A stretch of DNA of 7,621 nucleotides from positions 1 to 7,621 of the forward strand of contig JAHIOZ010000116.1 in assembly GCA_018894995.1 (NCBI GenBank), written 5' to 3'. Below the pieces are notes generated by a model. The model searched no databases. It saw nothing but the letters and a program-made list of their open reading frames with translations, and was not told the DNA's origin. This document shows positions 5,655 through 7,621 of the stretch, piece by piece. The first letter of the stretch is position 1. Each line of letters begins with the position of its first letter. The position numbers and the translations under genes were made by a program. This DNA is from Patescibacteria group bacterium. GTDB taxonomy: Bacteria; Patescibacteriota; Minisyncoccia; Phycocordibacterales; UBA12079.

Positions 5655-6113
5655 TTAAAAATGTTTTGTCACTTTGTATGACCAAGGTTCCTCGTGGTTT
5701 TCTTCTTTTAAATATTGATTTAAAAATTCGTTGACATTTTTCGTGTCAGTGTCTCCAAGTGGAACCGTAATAAACGGCATAAAATGTTTTTTTGATTTTA
5801 AAATAATTCTTGGAAATTCGTCCTCTATAATTTTGAATGATTCCAGATTTTCAAAAAGATATTTTTTCCCGTAAATTATTATTCCTTCCGAATCAATTTC
5901 GTAACTTATCAGCCGTGGTTTTTTCACCGCTTGGATTGATAAGGTAAATGCTGAAATAAAAATAAGGATTGCAAACAGCATACTGTTGTAAATTACAGAA
6001 GTTACTATTATTCCAATTGAAATAATCCACAAAGCCCAAAACCAGTCGGGACTTTTGTGAAAATATTCGTATTCAAGAGCTTTCCATTTGATAATAAAAT
6101 TTTCATTTTCCAT
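5655..6113 (-). CDS. Small membrane protein, two helices plus PH-like C-terminal domain
   Basis: 152 residues, function not known. A short N-terminal region (W-x-A-x-E-Y-E-Y...K-S-P-D-W-F-W) is followed by two hydrophobic segments at about 24-42 and 45-63, separated only by a tight turn. The rest (66-152) alternates short beta-strand-like stretches (ISYEIDSEGIIIYGKKYLF) and ends in an amphipathic helix (NVNEFLNQYLKEEN), a pattern seen in bacterial PH-like domains of small hypothetical membrane proteins, common in Parcubacteria. Both helices probably form a hairpin with the C-terminal domain in the cytoplasm. The ATG at 6111-6113 lies six bases after a TATACT, suggesting a leaderless message. 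It is divergent from the DUF5320 gene. The fold assignment is by resemblance only. Confidence 0.75.
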   Translation of the reverse strand: MENENFIIKWKALEYEYFHKSPDWFWALWIISIGIIVTSVIYNSMLFAILIFISAFTLSIQAVKKPRLISYEIDSEGIIIYGKKYLFENLESFKIIEDEFPRIILKSKKHFMPFITVPLGDTDTKNVNEFLNQYLKEENHEEPWSYKVTKHF

Positions 6114-6119
6114 AACTAT

Positions 6120-6148
6120 AGTATAGGGGAAAATGTAGAAAGTTGAAA
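6120..6148 (-). promoter_or_regulatory. Predicted promoter of the membrane protein gene
   Basis: On the minus strand, TTTCAA (6148-6143) and TATACT (6125-6120) are 17 bp apart. Only six bases separate TATACT from the ATG, so transcription would start at the initiation codon. The -35 match is weak (three of six). Confidence 0.4.
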
Positions 6149-6163
6149 GGTAAACATACCAAT

Positions 6164-6199
6164 ATACGAATGATGCAAATAATACGAATAGATACGAAT
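6164..6199 (+). promoter_or_regulatory. Three direct repeats of ATACGAAT (possible operator/activator site)
   Basis: ATACGAAT occurs at 6164-6171, 6182-6189 and 6192-6199. The last two start 10 bp apart, one helical turn; the first is 18 bp further up. They lie 20-55 bp upstream of the -35 box of the DUF5320 gene, where activators commonly bind, and also upstream of the divergent membrane protein gene. The binding protein is unknown. Confidence 0.45.
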
Positions 6200-6218
6200 A
6201 ATTAAAATTTTTAAATAC

Positions 6219-6247
6219 TTGACGATTAATTATTATGGGTATATACT
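6219..6247 (+). promoter_or_regulatory. Strong sigma70-type promoter for DUF5320
   Basis: TTGACG (6219-6224) and TATACT (6242-6247) are spaced by exactly 17 bp, five of six consensus bases each. This is the best promoter in the window. A TATAAT follows directly at 6248-6253. The leader to the ATG at 6307 is about 50 bases, longer than for the other genes here, and has no clear Shine-Dalgarno. Confidence 0.7.
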
Positions 6248-6306
6248 TATAATAGGCAATAAAGGTCGAATTACCGACAATTATTAATTTTAAATAAAAT
6301 AATAAT

Positions 6307-6540
6307 ATGCCAAATTTAGATAAAACCGGTCCATTAGGACAAGGAGAGGGAACTGGTAGAGGTTTAGGCTCTCGTGGTGGCGGATATGGTCAGTGTTGCA
6401 GAATGGGAGGGTATGGTTTTCGAAGATTTATTTCTCCAAAGAATGAACTTGTTGCTTTGGAAGAATATGAAAAAATTCTTGAAGAAGAATTGGTTGCAGT
6501 TCGTGAGGAGAAAAAATTTTTTAAGGATCGGCAAAAATAG
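6307..6540 (+). CDS. DUF5320 family protein
   Basis: 77 residues. The N-terminus MPNLDKTGPLGQGEGTGRG matches the DUF5320 signature (M-P-x-x-D-x-T-G-P-x-G-x-G...T-G-R-G). A Gly-rich segment with a Cys pair follows (GGYGQCCRMGGYG, 25-37), then a charged helical tail (about 46-77, LVALEEYEKILEEELVAVREE) likely to form a coiled coil. The function is unknown. In other bacteria and archaea, genes of this type often sit near DUF134 proteins, NifX/NifB-like iron-molybdenum cofactor proteins and Mrp ATPases, which hints at metal or Fe-S handling. Here only the DUF134 neighbour is present. The gene has its own promoter and a terminator 17 bases after its stop, so it appears to be transcribed alone. Confidence 0.82.
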   Translation: MPNLDKTGPLGQGEGTGRGLGSRGGGYGQCCRMGGYGFRRFISPKNELVALEEYEKILEEELVAVREEKKFFKDRQK

Positions 6541-6557
6541 TAAAAGAAGGCACAGGA

Positions 6558-6590
6558 CTCGACTTTTTTTGAAGTCGGGGCTTTCTTTTT
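6558..6590 (+). terminator. Rho-independent terminator after DUF5320
   Basis: CTCGACTT (6558-6565) pairs with AAGTCGGG (6572-6579) including one T-G pair, loop TTTTTG, followed by the T-rich GCTTTCTTTTT (6580-6590). It should end the DUF5320 transcript before the DUF134 gene, which then needs its own promoter or read-through. Confidence 0.7.
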
Positions 6591-6632
6591 GGGAAATAAT
6601 ATTAGTATATTACATAAGTAAATAAACAATTT

Positions 6633-6908
6633 ATGCCAAGACCGAGACTTTGCAGACAAATTAGATTTAATCCAAATATAACTTATTTTAAACCTCAAGG
6701 TGTTCCAATGAGGTTTTTGGAAGTTGTTGAATTAAGTCTTGAAGAAATTGAAGCTTTAAGATTAAAAAATTTAAAAAATTTGGATCAAGTTGAATGTGCT
6801 GAGAAAATGAAAACATCACAAAGTACTTTCCAAAGAATTCTTTCTTCCGCTTATAAGAAAATATCCACTGCTTTGATAGAAGGAAAAGCCATAAAAATTA
6901 AAAAATGA
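6633..6908 (+). CDS. DUF134 (UPF0251) helix-turn-helix protein
   Basis: 91 residues matching the DUF134 pattern from end to end: MPRPRLCRQIRFNP, Y-F-K-P-x-G-V-P (22-29), E-V-V-E-L-S-L-E-E-I-E-A-L-R-L-K and a C-terminal helix-turn-helix like sigma70 region 4 (about 48-84, LDQVECAEKMKTSQSTFQRILSSAYKKI in two halves). It is therefore a probable small DNA-binding regulator; its target is unknown. It is at the short end of the family, some members of which carry a further Cys-containing tail. DUF134 genes often neighbour DUF5320 and dinitrogenase-cofactor-like genes, and this pair repeats that context, so it could control the DUF5320 promoter. That link is inference. No Shine-Dalgarno precedes the ATG. 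Confidence 0.85.
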   Translation: MPRPRLCRQIRFNPNITYFKPQGVPMRFLEVVELSLEEIEALRLKNLKNLDQVECAEKMKTSQSTFQRILSSAYKKISTALIEGKAIKIKK

Positions 6909-6941
6909 TTTAGCTTGAAAAAAGTATTAAAAAAAGCTAAA
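6909..6941 (+). terminator. Weak hairpin after DUF134
   Basis: TTTAGCTT (6909-6916) pairs with AAGCTAAA (6934-6941) directly after the stop codon. The 17-nt A-rich loop and the lack of a T-tract make a terminator role doubtful. Confidence 0.3.
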
Positions 6942-6984
6942 GTTAAGCATTCCTTGATAAAGTCAATTTCTTTAAACAAATAAC

Positions 6985-7286
<302 letters not shown>

Positions 7287-7463
7287 GTGAGATTTATTTA
7301 TCGGAAGACCCGAGTGCCTTCTGAAATAGGTTTAAACAAAAAACCTATTGAATCATTCTTTGGTCATATGAAAGATGATATTGATTACAAAGATTGTAGA
7401 AGTTTTGAAGAATTAAAAGAATTGATTGATGGATATATGAATTATTATACCATCCCCAATTAA
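7287..7463 (+). pseudogene. IS3-family (IS150-like) transposase, C-terminal remnant
   Basis: The frame ending at the TAA (7461-7463) reads NKKPIESFFGHMKDDIDYKD, then SFEELKELIDGYMNYY. This is the conserved end of the IS3-type integrase core: the Glu of PIESFFGH is the last residue of the DDE catalytic triad, and F-E-E-L...I-D-x-Y-M-x-Y-Y follows. The usual ending (N-N-x-R-x-x-x-x-L) is lost. The similarity fades upstream of about 7320 and the open frame runs into the tRNA-derived repeat at 7286, so the N-terminal part and two catalytic Asp residues are missing. No intact terminal inverted repeat was found. It cannot be active. Its stop overlaps that of the next gene. Confidence 0.75.
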
Positions 7464-7621
7464 CCTCTTAACTGCTCCAATATCCAATCATACCCCAAAA
7501 GCTTTTTCATCGCGGTAACATCGTCCGCCAACGCTTTCAATTTCTTTTCAATGACAACCTCTTGCTCCTCAATCGTTTTAAATATTTGATTGGCAGTCGC
7601 TCTGCGCAATTCTTCAAAAAA
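7460..7621 (-). CDS. C-terminal end of an unidentified protein (partial)
   Basis: The minus strand is open from the window edge to a TAA at 7460-7462, giving 53 residues. They are charged and helical (TIEEQEVVIEKKLKALADDV), likely a coiled coil, and end in KKLLGYDWILEQLRG. The codon pattern looks coding (several GCG, GAC and CGC choices; no stop), but I do not recognise the family. The start lies outside the window. It converges on the transposase remnant, overlapping its stop codon. Confidence 0.55.
   Translation of the reverse strand, partial: FFEELRRATANQIFKTIEEQEVVIEKKLKALADDVTAMKKLLGYDWILEQLRG

Overview
The window is AT-rich (roughly one third G+C by eye). Its proteins are rich in Lys, Ile and Asn, its two tRNAs lack an encoded CCA, and several genes have no visible Shine-Dalgarno. 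TGA and TAG both act as ordinary stops. With the DUF5320/DUF134 pair and a short two-helix membrane protein ending in a PH-like domain, this fits a reduced-genome bacterium of the Candidate Phyla Radiation (Patescibacteria, Parcubacteria-like). That placement is inference from style; no phylogenetic marker is present.

Layout. 1-335: a nested palindromic repeat, a terminator hairpin and the promoter of the first gene. 336-3833 (+): two GH130 genes. The first has a long lysine-rich N-terminal extension. The second is a tandem fusion of two GH130 domains. A block of long perfect palindromes (1757-1940) separates them. 3836-4186 (-): a small cupin like the isomerase domain of type II phosphomannose isomerase, convergent with the GH130 fusion with a 2-nt gap. 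4221-4416: a second copy of the nested palindromic repeat, carrying a 38-bp perfect palindrome. 4555-5322 (-): a HAD-IIB protein resembling eukaryote-type phosphomannomutase. 5521-5592: tRNA-Arg(GCG). 5655-6113 (-): a small membrane protein. 6307-6540 and 6633-6908 (+): DUF5320 and DUF134 proteins behind a strong sigma70-type promoter with three upstream octamer repeats. 6985-7071: tRNA-Ser(TGA). 7072-7286: a 213-bp gene-less palindromic insertion ending in an exact 20-nt copy of the tRNA-Ser 3' end. 7287-7463: the 3' remnant of an IS3/IS150-type transposase gene. 7460-7621 (-): the C-terminus of an unidentified protein.

How the genes could work together. GH130 phosphorylases interconvert beta-mannosides plus phosphate with mannose-1-phosphate. 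A phosphomannomutase links mannose-1-phosphate to mannose-6-phosphate, and a phosphomannose isomerase links that to fructose-6-phosphate. The first 5.3 kb could therefore encode a compact mannose-phosphate route, running as salvage of beta-mannans or, in reverse, as mannoside synthesis. The other main theme is palindromic DNA: four intergenic loci share a design of outer inverted arms around inner hairpins, and one of them is built on a tRNA 3' end.
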